Shown: positions 43,480 through 57,534 of the stretch, piece by piece
How positions within the stretch are numbered: position 1 is the first letter of the stretch
How the letters are laid out: the number at the start of each line of letters is the position of its first letter
From: an uncultured Bacteroidota bacterium
GTDB taxonomy: Bacteria > Bacteroidota > Bacteroidia > Bacteroidales > P3
Direction: 5' to 3'
Length of the DNA stretch: 64,000 nucleotides
NCBI GenBank assembly: GCA_902790215.1
Contig: CADAQX010000009.1
Span: forward strand, 160,243 to 224,242
Notes under the pieces: generated by a model
Database searches by the model: none
The model's input: only the letters and a program-made list of their open reading frames with translations
What the model was told of the DNA's origin: nothing
Position numbers and translations under genes: made by a program

Positions 43480-44568
43480 TTATTGATTATTATTGTCTCC
43501 AGGCGCAGCCTGGTCGTCGGGGAGGTCAATGACTTTGAAACGGGACTGGCGTTGATGCCAGCGGTCGAGAGCCAGTTGCCGCAGGTCGGCCACGTCGTCG
43601 CGCTCGTCCATAATCTCCAGTCCCACGATGGTCTCGATGATGTCTTCGAGGGTGATGATGCCTTGAAAACTGCCGTACTCGTCGATGACACAGGCTATGT
43701 GGCGCTTGTTGCGCAGCATGGAGTCCCATATCTCCGACACGGGCATCTCTTCCTTGTACATGACGATGTCGCGTTTAATCTCACCGAGGGTCATGTTGAA
43801 CTTGTCCTCGGTGAGCAGTTCCAATGCCTCGCTGCGGAGGACGTAGCCGGTGATGTACTCGTCGCTGTCGCTATAGACGGGTATGCGCGAGAAATGGCTA
43901 TAGGTCTTGTCGCGATAGAACTCCTTGAGGGTCATCTGCTCCGGTGCGATGGCGGCCACAGTGGTGGGTGTCATCACGTCCTCGGCCTTCACATCGTCGA
44001 GCTTGATGACGTTCTGGATAATCTTGTTCTCGTCCTCATCAATCACCTCCTCGTCCTCGGCCATGTCAGCCATGGCGGCCACCTCCTCACGACTGACGGC
44101 GGCTTCCTCGTCGTCGTCGTCGGCAATAGTCTTGGAGAGTTTCTCCACCACCCATACAATGGGGAAGAGAATAATGATTATCAGCCGCAGGGCACGAGTG
44201 GTGAAACCCATGAGTTTCTTCCAGTATCGGGTTCCTATAGTCTTTGGGATGATTTCGGCAAACACAAGGATAAGGATAGTGGTGATAGCCGACACCAACC
44301 CGAACCAGTGGCTTCCGAACACTTCGGTGGCCTGGGCGCCCACACCGGCGGCACCGATGGTGTTGGCAATGGTGTTGAGCGAAAGGATGGCGGCAATGGG
44401 ACGTGCGTTGTCGGTCTTGTATCGCTTGAATCGGGTGGCGGGCTTGTAGCCCTCGTCCTCGCGCATGTTCACATACGAGAGAGGGGTGGACATAAGCGTG
44501 GCTTCCAGTATCGAACAGATGAACGATATGGTCATCGCGCCAAAAAGGAATATGAGCAAAAGGGTCAT
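43480..44568 (-). CDS. CNNM/DUF21 membrane protein with CBS pair
   Basis: The 362-residue protein has an N-terminal DUF21/CNNM transmembrane domain with about four spans (LLLIFLFGAMTISFICSILEA, SLNTIANTIGAAGVGAQA, FAEIIPKTIGTRYW) and a pair of CBS domains (VMTPTTVAAIAPE ... SRIPVY; VIDEYGSFQGIITLEDIIETIVG). It lacks the C-terminal CorC_HlyC domain. Family members are implicated in Mg2+ export or tolerance. The gene stands eight bases upstream of the PNGase-like gene on the same strand. Confidence 0.87.
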   Translation of the reverse strand: MTLLLIFLFGAMTISFICSILEATLMSTPLSYVNMREDEGYKPATRFKRYKTDNARPIAAILSLNTIANTIGAAGVGAQATEVFGSHWFGLVSAITTILILVFAEIIPKTIGTRYWKKLMGFTTRALRLIIIILFPIVWVVEKLSKTIADDDDEEAAVSREEVAAMADMAEDEEVIDEDENKIIQNVIKLDDVKAEDVMTPTTVAAIAPEQMTLKEFYRDKTYSHFSRIPVYSDSDEYITGYVLRSEALELLTEDKFNMTLGEIKRDIVMYKEEMPVSEIWDSMLRNKRHIACVIDEYGSFQGIITLEDIIETIVGLEIMDERDDVADLRQLALDRWHQRQSRFKVIDLPDDQAAPGDNNNQ

Positions 44569-44573
44569 TTTTA

Positions 44574-44626
44574 TTGTTTGAATGTTTGAATGTTAGAATG
44601 CATGAATCGATTAACGCATTAACGAG
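44574..44626. repeat. short word array after the beta-galactosidase gene
   Basis: TTTGAATG words three times then CATGAATC and ATTAACGCATTAACGAGTT. It lies between two genes on the same strand and is the smallest of the arrays. Confidence 0.6.
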
Positions 44627-48784
<4,158 letters not shown>

Positions 48785-48790
<6 letters not shown>

Positions 48791-49106
48791 GCCGTCATTT
48801 ATTCGCTCGTTATTCGATCGTTTTCCCTTTCTTTTCCGTTTCACAAAGGGAAAACGATGGGAAACATATCGAAAAACGATAAGATAAAGAACGACGCAAC
48901 AGCGGGTCTGTAAGGCACTCAGATGAACGTTGGGGACAAATATGCGACACTATCGGAACGGTGACGTAAGTTGGCGAAAGGTGACGTAATCCCTCGCAGA
49001 ATAAAACGTAACTTTCGCGCGAAGCGGCAGAAAGCAAGGTAAGAGGTAAGAGATAGGAACCAAGATTGTATGCCACAGTTCATGGCTCTTAGTTCTTACC
49101 TCTTAC
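48785..49106. repeat. ~310-bp dispersed non-coding repeat, copy B (inverted)
   Basis: Reverse-orientation copy of 33944-34252. The terminal hairpin with AAAGGGAAAACGAT and the CGAATAA tandem words lie at its left end here. Relative to copy A it has a roughly 10-base insertion near the CACC(T/G)TTCG words. It adjoins a word array on the left and a TTTAGGG-like array on the right. Confidence 0.85.
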
Positions 49107-49198
49107 GAGGGTTAAAGGGTTTTAGGGTTGAAGGGTTTGAAGGATTTAGGGTTAAAGGGTTTGAGGGTTAAAGGGTTTAGAGGTTTAAAGGTTTGAAT
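49107..49198. repeat. TTTAGGG/GGGTTAAA tandem array
   Basis: About eight imperfect copies of GGGTT(T/A)AAAGGGTTTG-type words, superficially telomere-like. It abuts the dispersed repeat and lies upstream of the promoter at 49221. Confidence 0.75.
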
Positions 49199-49220
49199 CC
49201 ATTATATCGTTTTTTTTTTG

Positions 49221-49228
49221 TACTTTTG
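49221..49228 (+). promoter_or_regulatory. -7 element of the PEGA-like gene and rsgA
   Basis: TACTTTTG followed by CA, about 58 bases before the ATG at 49287. It is preceded by a T-rich run. Confidence 0.55.
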
Positions 49229-49286
49229 CAATTTGATTCCGGCATGGCTGCCGGGGTCTGAAAATATTTTTCCAAATACTGACAAG

Positions 49287-49730
49287 ATGAACGGGATTGC
49301 CACCCTTACCCTACGCCACAAGCGCCGCTTCTATGAGCCGAGGCTGCCGCATCTGCTGTTTGTGGACGGCCTTTACGCCGGGACGATGCAGGGCGACGAG
49401 TTTTCCCTGCGGATGCCGTCGGGACGCTATCGGCTGCGGGTTCAGTTCGGCGGACGCGTGCCGCTGGGCAGGAGCGGTCGCAGCGTCGACCTGTCGGTGA
49501 GTGCGGAGAAAGAGAGGGTGGAAGTGACGGGTGACACAGTGGTGGAGTTCCACGACCGCGAGCGGCTGTGGAACCTGCTGTTCGACGTGGACTTGCTGGT
49601 GTGGATTGTGTCGCTGTTTATCCCCCTGTCGCGGGGATATAAGATTGTTTCCGACGCCTTCTTCGCCATATGGCTGATACGGTTAATCTTTATACGTAAA
49701 CGATATTACAAGCTGAACATTAAACAATAA
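49287..49730 (+). CDS. hypothetical protein with PEGA-like domain and C-terminal membrane segment
   Basis: The 147-residue protein has an N-terminal beta-rich part (LLFVDGLYAGTMQGDEFSLRMPSGRYRLRV) resembling PEGA-type surface domains, a middle beta segment, and one or two hydrophobic spans near the C-terminus (LLFDVDLLVWIVSLFIPL, AFFAIWLIRLIFI). The function is unknown. ATG 49287 is used instead of the earlier in-frame ATG at 49218, which lies before the promoter. rsgA follows 7 bases later. Confidence 0.65.
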   Translation: MNGIATLTLRHKRRFYEPRLPHLLFVDGLYAGTMQGDEFSLRMPSGRYRLRVQFGGRVPLGRSGRSVDLSVSAEKERVEVTGDTVVEFHDRERLWNLLFDVDLLVWIVSLFIPLSRGYKIVSDAFFAIWLIRLIFIRKRYYKLNIKQ

Positions 49731-49737
49731 ACGAGAT

Positions 49738-50682
49738 ATGGAAGGATTGGTGATGCGCACAACAGGCAGCTGGTACAGGGTGTTGCCGATGGATGAGGCG
49801 GACGGCGGCACGGTGGACTGCCGTCTGCGGGGCAACTACCGTCTGCGGGGCAACAAACAGACCAACCCTGTGGCAGTGGGCGATGTGGTGGACTATTCCA
49901 TGCTGGAGGACGGCACAGGCGTGATTGCCGAAGTGCACGACAGGCGGAACTACATTGTGCGCCGCGCCACCAAGCTGAGCAAGCAGACTCATGTAATAGC
50001 GGCGAATATCGACCGTCTGTGCATCGTGGCCACGCTGGCCTTTCCCCGCACCTCGACGGGGTTTATAGACCGGCTGCTGGTCACTGCCGAGGCCTACCAT
50101 ATTCCGGCATGCATCATCTTCAACAAGATTGATTTGTACGACATTCCGATGCAGGCCGTGCACAAAAACCTGCAGGAGATGTACGAGGGCGCGGGCTATC
50201 CCGTCTATGCAGTGAGTGCCCTGCAGGGCACCGGGCTGGAGGAGGTGCGCGCCATGATGACCGGGCAGACCACATTGTTTTGCGGGCACTCGGGTGTGGG
50301 CAAGTCTGCGCTGCTCAACGCCCTGGTACCGGGCCTGGAGCTGCGGGTGGGCGAAGTGAGCGACTGGAGCCAGAAGGGGAAACACACCACCACTTTTGCG
50401 GAGATGTTTGCCGTGGGCGGTGACTTCCAATCCCCGACATTCTTGATTGACACACCGGGCATCAAGGAGTTCGGCATGGTGGACTTCGAACCGGCCGAGC
50501 TGTCGCATTTCTATCCGGAGATGCGCGCGGTGCTCCATGGGTGCCAATTTGCCAACTGCACCCACCGCCACGAACCCCATTGCGCTGTGAAGGAGGCTGT
50601 GGAGGCAGGAGTTATCAGCATGGAACGCTACTCCAACTATCTGGGTATTTACGACCAGATAGAGGCTGATCTTGGGGGTTGA
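49738..50682 (+). CDS. rsgA: ribosome small subunit-dependent GTPase A
   Basis: RsgA is a circularly permuted GTPase that assists late 30S assembly. The 314-residue protein has an N-terminal OB-fold, then the GTPase motifs in permuted order: NKID (G4, FNKIDLYD), GHSGVGKSAL (G1) and DTPGI (G3). The C-terminal zinc motif CQFANCTHRHEPHC completes it. Confidence 0.95.
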   Translation: MEGLVMRTTGSWYRVLPMDEADGGTVDCRLRGNYRLRGNKQTNPVAVGDVVDYSMLEDGTGVIAEVHDRRNYIVRRATKLSKQTHVIAANIDRLCIVATLAFPRTSTGFIDRLLVTAEAYHIPACIIFNKIDLYDIPMQAVHKNLQEMYEGAGYPVYAVSALQGTGLEEVRAMMTGQTTLFCGHSGVGKSALLNALVPGLELRVGEVSDWSQKGKHTTTFAEMFAVGGDFQSPTFLIDTPGIKEFGMVDFEPAELSHFYPEMRAVLHGCQFANCTHRHEPHCAVKEAVEAGVISMERYSNYLGIYDQIEADLGG

Positions 50683-50803
50683 AAACATAATTTATGGTTT
50701 TCATAATAATTTTGTTTTTTCTGCGTTACGTAATGAGTTAAGCCGCTTATACGGCGGGGTTCGTTGTGTGGCTTTGTGAACATAAAAAACAGAGATACAG
50801 GGA

Positions 50804-51598
50804 ATGAAACAATATCTTGACTTGCTGCAGCATGTGCTGGACACCGGAGTGTCCAAGAAAGACCGCACGGGCACGGGAACCATCAGCACGTTTGGTTACC
50901 AGATGCGGTTCCATTTGGACGACGGTTTCCCCCTCTTGACAACCAAGAAGTTGCACTTGCGGTCGATTATATATGAGTTGCTGTGGTTTCTGCGCGGCGA
51001 CACCAATGTGAAGTATCTGCACGACCACAAGGTGAGCATCTGGGACGAGTGGGCAGGTCCCGACGGGGAGCTGGGACCCATCTACGGTCACCAGTGGCGC
51101 TCGTGGGGCACGGCCGACGGACAGCATATCGACCAGATTAGCAGCCTTATCGACGAGATAAAGCGCAACCCCGATTCGCGGCGCCTGCTAGTGTCTGCCT
51201 GGAACGTGGGTGAGTTGGAGCAGATGCACCTGCCCCCGTGCCATATCCTGTTCCAGTTCTATGTGGCCGAAGGCAGACTGAGCTGCCAGCTCTATCAGCG
51301 GTCGGCTGACATTTTCCTGGGTGTGCCGTTCAACATTGCCTCGTATGCGCTGTTTACAATGATGATTGCACAGGCATGCGGGCTGCAGTACGGCGACTTT
51401 GTGCATACGCTTGGCGATGCGCATATCTACAACAACCACATTGAGCAGTGCCGCCTGCAGCTGACACGCGAGCCCAGGCCGCTGCCCCGAATGCTGTTGA
51501 ACCCCGAGAAGAAGAATATTTTCGATTTCGACTATGACGACTTTAAGCTGGAGGGATACGACCCGCACCCCCATATCAAGGGTGAGGTGAGTGTGTGA
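50804..51598 (+). CDS. thyA: thymidylate synthase
   Basis: ThyA methylates dUMP to dTMP using methylenetetrahydrofolate. The 264-residue length equals the E. coli enzyme, and catalytic Cys146 lies in LPPCHI, with RRLLVSAWN and YNNHIEQ also present. No folA is adjacent. The 120 bases upstream hold no clear promoter. Confidence 0.97.
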   Translation: MKQYLDLLQHVLDTGVSKKDRTGTGTISTFGYQMRFHLDDGFPLLTTKKLHLRSIIYELLWFLRGDTNVKYLHDHKVSIWDEWAGPDGELGPIYGHQWRSWGTADGQHIDQISSLIDEIKRNPDSRRLLVSAWNVGELEQMHLPPCHILFQFYVAEGRLSCQLYQRSADIFLGVPFNIASYALFTMMIAQACGLQYGDFVHTLGDAHIYNNHIEQCRLQLTREPRPLPRMLLNPEKKNIFDFDYDDFKLEGYDPHPHIKGEVSV

Positions 51599-51643
51599 CA
51601 GGGATATTAATCAAGGATTATGAATATTGAATATTAAGGCAAG

Positions 51644-52729
51644 ATGAACAACAATACCTATTGCATTATCATGGCAGGCGGCTTCGGAAGCCGGTTCTGG
51701 CCTATTTGCAAGGATGACAGCCCAAAACTGTTTATTGATATTCTCGGCACTGGCCAGTCGCTGCTGCAGTCTACGTTCAAAAGGTTTGAGTGTGTGTGTC
51801 CGCGGGAGAACATCATTATTGTCACCAACAGGATATATGTGGACCGTGTGCGGGAGCAGATAGGCGGGTTGCTGCCCTATCAGGTGCTGGGCGAGCCCAC
51901 CCGAAGGAACACCGCTCCGTGTGTGGCCTACGCAGCATCGGTGATACATGAGATGAACCCCAATGCCAATGTGATAGTGACACCTTCGGACCACGCCATC
52001 TTCGGGATGGAACACTTTATCCACGACATTGAGCTGGCGCTGCAGGTGACAGAGGCCCACGACTGCATTGTGACCGTCGGCGTGCGCCCCACCAACCCCA
52101 ATGTGAAGTACGGATACATCCAGTTCAGCGAGGAACCCGCCGACCCGCGGATGACCAACCTGCACAAGGTGATAACGTTCACCGAGAAACCCCCTGTGGA
52201 GATGGCGCGCCAGTTTATCGCCACGGGCGAGTTCTTCTGGAATGCCGGTATTTTTGTGTGGAGCATGCCCACGCTTCGGAAAGCCTACGAGACCTTTCTG
52301 CCGAATATAGCCAAGAACTACTTTGCGCTGAAGACCTCCACGTCCCAGGCCGAGGTTGACAGTGTATATGCCCTCAGCGAGTCCATCTCGGTGGACTTCG
52401 GCATTATGGAGCATGCCGGGAATGTGTATGTGATGGAGGCCTCGTTCCAATGGTCGGATGTGGAGTCGTGGGATTCTCTGTATGGCGTGGCACGGCACGA
52501 CGCGAATGAGAATGCCGTCGTCACCGGAAGGGCTTTACTCTACGATGTGAAGAACACCGTAGTGCATGTGCCTTCCAACAGAACAGTGGTGCTGCAGGGG
52601 CTTGACGGCTATATTGTGGCCGCCAACGAGGACACCATCCTCGTATGCCGCCGCGACAACGAGGACTGCATTGTCAAGTACATATCCGACGTGGAGCTGA
52701 TGTCCAGCCGCGTAAAATTGAAAAAATGA
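51644..52729 (+). CDS. manC: mannose-1-phosphate guanylyltransferase
   Basis: The enzyme makes GDP-mannose for surface polysaccharides. The 361-residue protein has IIMAGGFGSRFWP (residues 8-20) with SPKLF, the EPTRRNTAPC motif and FTEKP. There is no fused C-terminal mannose-6-phosphate isomerase domain; a separate manA lies at 38445. Length fits the single-function form. Confidence 0.92.
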   Translation: MNNNTYCIIMAGGFGSRFWPICKDDSPKLFIDILGTGQSLLQSTFKRFECVCPRENIIIVTNRIYVDRVREQIGGLLPYQVLGEPTRRNTAPCVAYAASVIHEMNPNANVIVTPSDHAIFGMEHFIHDIELALQVTEAHDCIVTVGVRPTNPNVKYGYIQFSEEPADPRMTNLHKVITFTEKPPVEMARQFIATGEFFWNAGIFVWSMPTLRKAYETFLPNIAKNYFALKTSTSQAEVDSVYALSESISVDFGIMEHAGNVYVMEASFQWSDVESWDSLYGVARHDANENAVVTGRALLYDVKNTVVHVPSNRTVVLQGLDGYIVAANEDTILVCRRDNEDCIVKYISDVELMSSRVKLKK

Positions 52730-52756
52730 AAATTGAAAAAAGCAAAATATTGAGAA

Positions 52757-54160
52757 ATGAAACGAATTGAAATTAAACATTTGTTCGCCGACAATGTGGA
52801 GCAGCTGATTGGCTCCGACGTCGTTGTGAAGGGCTGGGTGCGCACCAAGCGCGGTAACAAGAATGTGGCTTTCATTGCCTTGAACGACGGTTCGACGATA
52901 AACAATATCCAAGTGGTTGCAGACCCCGCACAGTTCGAGGAGCCCCTGAAGCGCATCACCACGGGTGCATGCATCGGCGTGGAAGGCCATTTGGTCAAGT
53001 CGCAGGGCGCCGGACAGGCTGTGGAGATCCAGGCTGTGAATATCGTCGTATACGGCGAAGCCGACCCCGACAGCTATCCCCTGCAGAAGAAAGGGCACTC
53101 CATGGAGTTCTTGCGCGAGATAGGACACCTGCGCCCCCGCACCAACACCTTTGGCGCCGTCTGCCGCATACGCCACAACATGGCATACGCCATCCACACC
53201 TTCTTCCACGAGCGCGGTTTCTTCTACTTCCACACACCGCTTATCACCGCCAGCGACTGCGAAGGAGCCGGTGAGATGTTCCAGGTGACCACCCTCGACA
53301 TGAAGAACCCTCCCCGCAAGGAGGACGGCAGCATCGACTACGAGCAGGACTTCTTCGGCAAGCAGACCTCCCTCACCGTCAGCGGACAGCTGGAGGGCGA
53401 GCTGGGTGCCACAGCACTGGGCAAGATCTACACCTTCGGCCCCACATTCCGTGCCGAGAACAGCAACACCCCGCGCCATCTGGCCGAGTTCTGGATGATT
53501 GAGCCTGAAATGGCATTCTACGACATCGACGACCTCACCGCCCTTGAGGAGGAGTTTATCAAATACTGCATCACTTGGGCACTGGAGCACTGCGCCGACG
53601 ACCTGCAGTTCCTGAACAACATGATTGACAAGGGGCTCATCGAGCGCCTGAAGAGTGTCATCAGCACCGACTTTGTCCGTCTGCCTTACACTGAGGGTAT
53701 CCGTATCCTTGAAGAGGCTGTGAAGAACGGCCACAAGTTCGAGTTCCCCGTATATTGGGGCGTGGACCTTGCCAGCGAGCACGAGCGCTATCTGGTTGAA
53801 GAGCATTTCAAGAAACCCGTTATCATGATTGACTATCCCAAGGAAATCAAAGCTTTCTACATGAAGCAGAACGATGACGGCAAGACAGTGCAGGGCACTG
53901 ATGTGCTGTTCCCGCAGATTGGCGAGATTATCGGCGGCTCGGTGCGTGAAGAAAACTACGACAAGTTGATGACACGCATCAATGAGCTGGGCATCCCCAT
54001 GAAGGACATGTGGTGGTATCTCGACACCCGCCGCTACGGCACCTGCCCGCACGCCGGCTTCGGTCTCGGCTTCGAGCGCCTGATGCTCTTCGTCACCGGC
54101 ATGGCCAACATTCGCGACGTCATCCCCTTCCCCCGCACACCCAAGACTGCGGAATTCTAA
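52757..54160 (+). CDS. asnS: asparagine-tRNA ligase
   Basis: The 467-residue class II synthetase has an N-terminal OB-fold anticodon-binding domain ([24 protein letters not shown]), motif 2 [21 protein letters not shown] and motif 3 GFGLGFERL. The DLT/EEEF pattern and length match AsnRS more than AspRS. It ends just before a hairpin shared with the convergent gene at 54190. Confidence 0.95.
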   Translation: MKRIEIKHLFADNVEQLIGSDVVVKGWVRTKRGNKNVAFIALNDGSTINNIQVVADPAQFEEPLKRITTGACIGVEGHLVKSQGAGQAVEIQAVNIVVYGEADPDSYPLQKKGHSMEFLREIGHLRPRTNTFGAVCRIRHNMAYAIHTFFHERGFFYFHTPLITASDCEGAGEMFQVTTLDMKNPPRKEDGSIDYEQDFFGKQTSLTVSGQLEGELGATALGKIYTFGPTFRAENSNTPRHLAEFWMIEPEMAFYDIDDLTALEEEFIKYCITWALEHCADDLQFLNNMIDKGLIERLKSVISTDFVRLPYTEGIRILEEAVKNGHKFEFPVYWGVDLASEHERYLVEEHFKKPVIMIDYPKEIKAFYMKQNDDGKTVQGTDVLFPQIGEIIGGSVREENYDKLMTRINELGIPMKDMWWYLDTRRYGTCPHAGFGLGFERLMLFVTGMANIRDVIPFPRTPKTAEF

Positions 54161-54189
54161 TAGAGTTTGAGGGATTTAAAATAATAGAG

Positions 54190-56421
54190 TTAAAAACCAA
54201 ATCGGTCGTTAGGCCGATTTGGGTTTATCTCATCCCAGAGCTGTTCACGGGGTTGCAGGGTGTAGGGCATGAGAGCCTGGCGCTCGGGTGAGATGGTGTG
54301 ATAGTAGTCGAGTTGTTCGCGCAGAATGCCGTGGAGGAAACCGTTTATGCTGTCGCACACAGCCGTATCGCCGGCATGAAGGAAGGCTTGGCCAACACCA
54401 TAGACCAGCTGCACATCCTGCAAAGCGGAGAGGGGTATCTCGCCCAGAGTCTTGTCAAGTACTGCTGCGGCATCGCTTTCACGGCTCTGTGTTATGAGGT
54501 TTTCGGCCAACAGAAGCGCATCGCGCCAGTATTGTTCGAGGAATTTACACCCTACCTCATCAACATAGACCCCCTCAAGGGAATGCCATTCCATATCGGC
54601 AATATGGCGCAGGAACGGCTCCACGGCCACACTGTCGCACTCGTGCGGCATAAGACGGTAGGCGTTGCCTTCGAGTTGCAGCCGCTGCGGGAAAAGGCGT
54701 CCGTATTGGTTGAAAAGATAATGCGAAAAATAGACGGGACGTCCCAGACTCATACTCTCGCCAAGAAGGTCGAGGAATTTGCGCCAACCCATAAGGCCAA
54801 CGTTCTCCACCCGTATGTCAAGACGCTCGTTTTCGACAGTCTGTAGATACCACAGGGGGAAGGTGTCGTTGTCGCCATAGGTGAAGAGGACAGTGCCGAG
54901 AGGGTGCCGGTCGCATGAGCGGAGGATATTGGCTCCGGCATCGTGGGCAACATAGCGGTGGCTACGGTCGTGGTCGTCCCAATTCTGGCAAGCCATAAGA
55001 AGCGGAACGGCGAATACCAGATATTTGGAATTGCGAATCAGGCAGCCAACAGCCTTGGGGCGACTTCGTCTGTTTTTTGTTCCGAATTTCTCAAACCTGC
55101 GGAAGAGCCAGTCAACGCCGAAGGCGATGTAGATGCAGAAGGCATAGAAGCTGAGGATATAGGCATAGTCGCGCTCACGAGGCTCATAGGTGGGATGGTT
55201 GAGATAGATTGACAAGATGAAACCGCCCATGAGGAAGAGCAGCGTAACCACCCAGAAACGGCGGCGGTGGGGCGTTAGCGCAATGAAACCGATGATGCCC
55301 AGCAGGAGAGGCAGAAGGTAGTACACATTGTGGCCGCGCGTGTGGAGGCTATCGGGCGGACGTGCTGCAGTGCCCACCAGCAGGCGGTCGACGGGAGGCA
55401 GTCCTGTGAGGAATTGGCCGTTTTGGGGAGAGCCATAGCCCTGCCGGTCGTTGTAACGGCCGGAGAAGTTCCACATCAAGTAGCGGAGATACATATAGGT
55501 GAGCTGATAGGAGCCGTAATATTTAAGGTTGCCAACAAAAGAGGTGTCGCCGCCACTCCAATCAGCAGCATAGCGTGCATCGTTTTCGCGGTGCCGCCAC
55601 ATGCGGGGATAGAGGGGTGCCTTTTCATATTGCTCGCGGGCCACGTATGCCTTGAAATCCTCGAAAGTGGACGGATGGTTTTCGTTGATGGGAGTGCCCG
55701 CTGCGGAACGTATGGGGATAATCAGATAAGGCGAAAGTCCAATGGCATAAAATAACAGCGCAAACAACAGCAAGGCTGGCGGGAAGAAACCCCGCAGGGT
55801 GCCGCTCTTTTTCCTCTCGAAGAATTTAAAGAGGAACAGCAGAAGAAGCACAGGTGCGGTGAGGAGGGTGAGCAGATGGGTGCAGGTGCCGAGGCCAAGC
55901 AGCAAGGCAATGAGGAGCAGCCAGCGTTGCGACAGCCTGCTTTCGGCACAGCGATACCACCGCAACATGGCCCATAGGACAACAGAGGCAATAAGCATAG
56001 CCAGGCTATATACCTCGCTCTCGACAGCAGAGAACCAGGCGGTGTCGCAGAAAAGGTAGCACAGCGCTCCCACAAGGGCCGCAACTCGCAACCGCCTGTC
56101 CCCCGGATTGAGCAGCAGAATAGTCCAATAAAGAAACATGACGGTAAGGCCCCCAGCCACAGCCGAGAGTGCGTTGATGCAGGGAGCCACCAGCAACGGG
56201 TTGCCGAAAGAAAACCACGAGAAGACATGAGCAAGGAGTTGGTAGAAAGGAGCTCCCGGCGGATGTCCCACCTGCAGAAGGTAGGCCACCGAGATGAACT
56301 CGCCACTGTCCCAAAAACTGACGGTGGGTTCGAGCGTAAGAAGGTAAACCGCGGTGGCGGCTGCGGCCAACAGCCAGCCGATCACCAGTTCACCACGGAC
56401 TTGTTGAAGATGTCTTCGCAT
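54190..56421 (-). CDS. DUF2723 membrane glycosyltransferase-like protein
   Basis: The 743-residue protein has an N-terminal span, the FWDSGEFISVAYLLQVGHPPGAPFYQLLAHVF signature of DUF2723 and about ten further membrane segments, then a soluble C-terminal region. Relatives (TMEM260-like) transfer sugars to proteins, so a role in periplasmic protein O-glycosylation is inferred. It overlaps the lptE end by 40 bases. The last codons lie in the hairpin that follows asnS. Confidence 0.85.
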   Translation of the reverse strand: MRRHLQQVRGELVIGWLLAAAATAVYLLTLEPTVSFWDSGEFISVAYLLQVGHPPGAPFYQLLAHVFSWFSFGNPLLVAPCINALSAVAGGLTVMFLYWTILLLNPGDRRLRVAALVGALCYLFCDTAWFSAVESEVYSLAMLIASVVLWAMLRWYRCAESRLSQRWLLLIALLLGLGTCTHLLTLLTAPVLLLLFLFKFFERKKSGTLRGFFPPALLLFALLFYAIGLSPYLIIPIRSAAGTPINENHPSTFEDFKAYVAREQYEKAPLYPRMWRHRENDARYAADWSGGDTSFVGNLKYYGSYQLTYMYLRYLMWNFSGRYNDRQGYGSPQNGQFLTGLPPVDRLLVGTAARPPDSLHTRGHNVYYLLPLLLGIIGFIALTPHRRRFWVVTLLFLMGGFILSIYLNHPTYEPRERDYAYILSFYAFCIYIAFGVDWLFRRFEKFGTKNRRSRPKAVGCLIRNSKYLVFAVPLLMACQNWDDHDRSHRYVAHDAGANILRSCDRHPLGTVLFTYGDNDTFPLWYLQTVENERLDIRVENVGLMGWRKFLDLLGESMSLGRPVYFSHYLFNQYGRLFPQRLQLEGNAYRLMPHECDSVAVEPFLRHIADMEWHSLEGVYVDEVGCKFLEQYWRDALLLAENLITQSRESDAAAVLDKTLGEIPLSALQDVQLVYGVGQAFLHAGDTAVCDSINGFLHGILREQLDYYHTISPERQALMPYTLQPREQLWDEINPNRPNDRFGF
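54197..54222 (-). terminator. hairpin between convergent asnS and DUF2723 gene
   Basis: CCAAATCGG (54197-54205) pairs with CCGATTTGG (54214-54222) across TCGTTAGG. On the minus strand TTTTT follows, giving a good terminator that overlaps the last codons of the DUF2723 gene; on the plus strand the tail is weak (GTTTATC). The same word forms the ends of the island at 25427-25673. Confidence 0.7.
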
Positions 56422-56912
56422 AGCTCGTTGACTATTTCTTCTGTCAGTCCCTGCTCCACAGAGGAGAAGTCGCGCGAAGCGGCATAATCCTTAAACCGTG
56501 AAAAGCTCTGCTCAAAGTCGGCCTTGCTGTCAAACCGGTTGCTAAAGGAGACCTTGATGGTGATGGTGAAACGATTCGTCGCCACGTTGTCGTCGCTGCC
56601 GATGGAGGAGGCCCGCGTGCTGTAATCGGTTATCTCACCTGATATCTGCAGATCGCCGTCGTCGTTGATGACATTGAGACTTGTCTGCGTCGAAAACATC
56701 TGCTGCAAACCGTCATAGAGTTTCTGGCTAAGCTGAGGGTTGACTGTCGAGGCATAGTTGGGGAACTGCTTAATAGAAATGGTCTTGGCCTCTGGAGGGA
56801 TGGAGGCACCGGTAAACGAGTAGCCGCCCGAACAGGACATCAGTCCCGACACCACTACAGCAAGCATCAGCCGCAGGATAGCAAACGGTTTTATGTGGCG
56901 CTTGTCAAACAT
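56382..56912 (-). CDS. lptE: LPS-assembly lipoprotein LptE (Bacteroidota type)
   Basis: The 176-residue protein has a lipobox-like GLMSC (about Cys27) and the LptE/PF04390 pattern: GYSFTGASIPPEAKTISIKQFPN, LQQMFSTQTSLNVIN, DLQISGEITDYS and RFTITIKVSF. LptE plugs the LptD barrel in LPS export. MFDKRHI at 56912 is preferred, overlapping the upstream small gene by eight bases. A start further upstream would run through that gene. Confidence 0.85.
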   Translation of the reverse strand: MFDKRHIKPFAILRLMLAVVVSGLMSCSGGYSFTGASIPPEAKTISIKQFPNYASTVNPQLSQKLYDGLQQMFSTQTSLNVINDDGDLQISGEITDYSTRASSIGSDDNVATNRFTITIKVSFSNRFDSKADFEQSFSRFKDYAASRDFSSVEQGLTEEIVNELCEDIFNKSVVNW

Positions 56913-57075
56913 TCTGCGAGTCGTAGTCAATGTGTATTTCATCCTGGAGCTGCCACAGCATATAGGAGGATTGCTGCTCCATATACTCCAATATCGAGAC
57001 TTTATGGGTGAGGTCGTTGATGGCAGAGATTTCGGAAACAATGTCGTCTATCTTTTTCTTTAGGTTGTTATCCAT
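56905..57075 (-). CDS. small coiled-coil hypothetical protein
   Basis: The 56-residue protein (MDNNLKKKIDDIVSEISAIN...) is mostly helical and acidic, with no signal peptide. MDNN at 57075 is chosen because it is the first start after the -7 element at 57122. Its end overlaps the lptE start by eight bases, so the two are coupled. I do not recognise a family. Confidence 0.6.
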   Translation of the reverse strand: MDNNLKKKIDDIVSEISAINDLTHKVSILEYMEQQSSYMLWQLQDEIHIDYDSQNV

Positions 57076-57121
57076 TGGTTTATAGGTGTTATGCGAATTT
57101 TGAATTATCTTTTTCCGTCTG

Positions 57122-57129
57122 CAAAGATA
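57122..57129 (-). promoter_or_regulatory. -7 element of lptE operon
   Basis: TATCTTTG followed by C on the minus strand, about 47 bases before the small gene at 57075. It is divergent from the promoter at 57183. Confidence 0.6.
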
Positions 57130-57182
57130 CGACTTTTTCGTAAACCTCAACAAAAAAAAGCCTATATGTTAGAGAAAAGTCG

Positions 57183-57466
57183 TATATTTGCACCGTCAAT
57201 CACCCGAACCCTTTGGCGGGTAAGCGGGTGGGTGACAGGACATAACAAAAAAGACGCTGAAACGGCGTTTTATCTGCGGCGTACGAATCTCGCAAATTCA
57301 AATCCAACCGCACGGTAAGACAAAGTCGGCGCCTATTGGTGTGATATATACATTTCTTGTATATGGTCACAGCGTGGGCTCGGCATTGTTTATCCTCGGT
57401 TGGAAGGCATGCGAGAGCCTCGTACGCGGGATAGACGATGAGTTTGATACCCGCGCTTCTTTTTTT
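57183..57466 (+). promoter_or_regulatory. promoter and long structured leader with terminator, upstream of peptide gene
   Basis: TATATTTG (57183-57190) begins a leader of about 340 bases. It holds a strong hairpin GTCAATCACCCG (57195-57206) with CGGGTGGGTGAC (57225-57236), a GACGC...GCGTTTT hairpin near 57252, a TGTGA...TCACA/ATATAC hairpin near 57340, a GGCTC...GAGCC stem near 57372, and finally CGCGGG (57425-57430) with CCCGCG (57450-57455) followed by a T run. The last looks like an intrinsic terminator before the peptide gene at 57535. Confidence 0.6.
57425..57466 (+). terminator. terminator-like hairpin before peptide gene
   Basis: CGCGGG/CCCGCG with an unpaired 19-base loop and TTCTTTTTTT after it. 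Genes for the peptide and lipoprotein lie downstream, so read-through or an alternative fold must occur if they are expressed from the promoter at 57183. Confidence 0.65.
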
Positions 57467-57534
57467 ATGCCCCCTTGACCATCAAACTTATTCTGGTGCA
57501 GGTATCCGCCAGCAACAAAAACTCTAACAAAACA

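Noticed and set aside
49107-49198. Telomere or chromosome end suggested by TTTAGGG-like repeats
   Set aside because: The array is short, imperfect and lies between ordinary genes; other arrays with different words occur nearby.
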